Of a DNA stretch of 64,000 bases, positions 62,501 through 64,000 are shown one piece after another. How positions within the stretch are numbered: position 1 is the first letter of the stretch; the number at the start of each line of letters is the position of its first letter. The DNA comes from Auanema rhodensis (taxonomy: Eukaryota; Nematoda; Chromadorea; Rhabditida; Rhabditidae): assembly GCA_964057225.1 (NCBI GenBank), contig OZ059894.1:5394001-5458000 (forward strand), read 5' to 3'. A program made the position numbers and the translations under genes. The notes beneath the pieces are model-generated. The model was not told where the DNA came from and searched no databases. It saw only the letters and a list, made by a program, of their open reading frames with translations.

Positions 62501-64000
62501 TTTTTCGGGAAAATTTTTGTCAAAATGTTTTTGGAAGCAATGTTGAGTGTACATGGAAACTCAACATACACTAATGCATCATTTTTCAAACGATCATAAC
62601 TAATTTTTGTATTCAGCGTTTCTCAATGTAACATAGTGCATTCGATGCGGATTTTTAAGCTGCGTCGATCTGTGTTATCAGATTTGCGCTAACTTAAAAA
62701 TGCACCGAGATATCAACTGATATAGGTTCACACTTATATCTTCGATTTTCACCCTGAAGAATTAATTTTTTCGTTGAATAACATTGTCCATCGTCTTCGC
62801 CTTGAAAAAAAAATCTAAAAACATCTACTTTTTGTGAAATTATTTTGAAATTTTTCAGGAAAATTTTTGTCAAAATGTTTTTGGAAGCAATGTTGAGTGT
62901 ACATGGAAACTCAACATACACTAATGCATCATTTTTCAAACGATCATAACTAATTTTTGTATTCAGCGTTTCTCAATGTAACATAGTGCATTCGATGCGG
63001 ATTTTTAAGCTGCGTCGATCTGTGTTATCAGATTTGCGCTAACTTAAAAATGCACCGAGATATCAACTGATATAAGTTCACACTTATATCTTCGATTTTC
63101 ACCCTGAAGAATTAATTTTTTCGTTGAATAACATTGTCCATCGTCTTCGCCTCGAAAAAAAATCTAAAAACATCTACTTTTTGTGAAATTATCTGGAAAT
63201 TTTTCGGGAAAATTTTTGTCAAAATGTTTTTGGAAGCAATGTTGAGTGTACATGGAAACTCAACATACACTAATGCATCATTTTTCAAACGATCATAACT
63301 AATTTTTGTATTGGACGTTTCCCAATGTATTATAGTGTATTCGATGCGGATTTTTAAGCTGCGTCGATCTGTGTTATCAGATTTGCGCTCACTTAAAAAT
63401 GCACCGAGATATCAACTGATATAAGTTCACACTTATATCTTCGATTTTCACCCTGAAGAATTAATTTTTTCGTTGAATAACATTGTCCATCGTCTTCGCC
63501 TCGAAAAAAAATCTAAAAACATCTACTTTTTGTGAAATTATCTGGAAATTTTTCGGGAAAATTTTTGTCAAAATGTTTTTGGAAGCAATGTTGAGTGTAC
63601 ATGGAAACTCAACATACACTAATGCATCATTTTTCAAACGATCATAACTAATTTTTGTATTGGACGTTTCCCAATGTATTATAGTGTATTCGATGCGGAT
63701 TTTTAAGCTGCGTCGATCTGTGTTATCAGATTTGCGCTCACTTAAAAATGCACCGAGATATCAACTGATATAAGTTCACACATATATCCTCGATTTTCAC
63801 CCTGAAGAATTAATTTTTTCGTTGAATAACATTGTCCATCGTCTTCGCCTTGAAAAAAGGAATCTAAAAACATCTACTTTTTGTAAAATTATTTTGAACT
63901 TTTCGGGAAAATTTTTGTCAAAATGTTTTTGGAAGCAATTTTGAGTGTACATGGAAACTCAACATACACTAATGCATCATTTTTCAAACGATCATAACTA
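59546..64000 (+). repeat. 6-mer higher-order repeat of B (2099 bp), one full and one partial copy
   Basis: The d-like monomer with 'gtaatgg' and 'ctcgac' at 59546 recurs at 61645, L at 59895 recurs at 61994, and R at 60245 recurs at 62344. After that the second copy departs, with L at 62694 where the first has a 'ggaatct' type. The series 62344-63740 instead resembles 57451-58850 at an offset of 4893 bp. The array is cut by the window end. Confidence 0.78.

Larger units (their letters stand above)
16227..64000 (+). repeat. Satellite array B: 349-351-bp tandem monomer, about 136 copies
   Basis: The rest of the window is a head-to-tail array with a mean period just under 350 bp, anchored on 'ttaaaaatgcaccgag' (16541, 16891, 17241, 17590 and so on). 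Landmarks in order are 'gatatcaactgatatag', 'gttcacacttatatc', 'gattttcaccctgaag', 'cattgtccatcgtcttcgcc', a run of 7-10 A, 'tctaaaaacatctac', 'ttttcgggaaaattttt', 'gttgagtgtacatgg', 'actaatgcatcattttt', 'gacgtttcccaatgta' and 'gatgcggatttttaagctg'. A typical copy has about 32% GC. Every copy has the same orientation and there is no insertion of other DNA. Length changes come from the A run, one A in 'gggaaaattttt', and 'gtaatgg' versus 'gtacatgg'. Open frames of 69-81 codons on the minus strand and 68 codons on the plus strand repeat with the monomer and are not called as genes. The family is not recognised. Confidence 0.97.

Noticed and set aside
21786-63000. Repeated 69-81-codon minus-strand open frames in B monomers
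   Set aside because: They recur once per monomer because the DNA does. A one-base difference in 'gggaaaattttt' shifts the frame and changes the N-terminal part, other monomers lose the frame, and no promoter, splice or conserved-domain signal is visible.
1-64000. Telomeric repeats, tRNA/rRNA genes, transposon ends
   Set aside because: I looked for tandem TTAGGG/TTTAGGG-type units, cloverleaf-like segments, terminal inverted repeats, LTR ends and poly-A-tailed insertions and saw none outside the monomer pattern. The A run in B is an integral part of each monomer.
16227-64000. B monomer as a simple dimer of two 175-bp halves
   Set aside because: Comparing the two halves of a B monomer by eye shows no convincing similarity. 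The limited likeness to A is spread around the whole circle instead.
1-64000. Naming the species or a known satellite family
   Set aside because: No family consensus could be recalled with certainty, so any name would be a guess. A database search with the two consensus monomers would settle it.

Overview
This 64 kb window is satellite DNA from end to end. I see no protein-coding gene, RNA gene, mobile element, telomeric repeat or unique spacer. The long head-to-tail arrays, monomers near one and two nucleosome repeat lengths, higher-order repeats (HORs) and AT-rich composition point to a eukaryotic centromeric, pericentromeric or other heterochromatic block. The sequence does not identify the species. 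The general look resembles flowering-plant satellites, but that is only an impression.

The layout is two unlike arrays that meet at one sharp junction. Array A (1-16226) is about 92 head-to-tail copies of a 175/176-bp monomer, about 34% GC in a typical copy. Array B (16227-64000) is about 136 copies of a 349-351-bp monomer, about 32% GC, all in one orientation. Both arrays run past the window edges. The junction lies at 16226/16227, with no transposon or unique DNA between them.

Each array is a mosaic of monomer subtypes. In A, a five-monomer block of 878 bp and four-monomer blocks of 704 bp recur. In B, the layout from left to right is: a truncated first monomer; a 3-/4-mer HOR (16541-20737); a short mixed stretch; a series of 4-, 6- and 3-mer HORs that all begin with the same short monomer (23533-29127); three 700-bp dimers (30177-32275); a 10-mer of 3495 bp duplicated in tandem (32577-39566); uniform monomers surrounding a private, divergent pair (40234-41013); a mixed region; a block of about 4.9 kb that recurs (46614 and 51507) and shares its start with 31927; and a 2099-bp 6-mer near the right end. 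Three chimeric monomers (25631, 47313, 55353) look like unequal-exchange products.

The observations most worth a second look are: the clean A/B junction; five to six short motifs in the same circular order in both monomers, hinting that A and B may share ancestry despite a two-fold length difference; subtype-defining variants concentrated at CpG sites and of the type left by 5-methylcytosine deamination; dense dyad symmetries in A, including two CACGTG sites per monomer; a 9-bp hairpin in B that is intact in some subfamilies and broken in others; and A/T tracts in B spaced near the helical repeat. Repeated short open frames of 60-100 codons are products of monomer repetition, and I do not call them genes.
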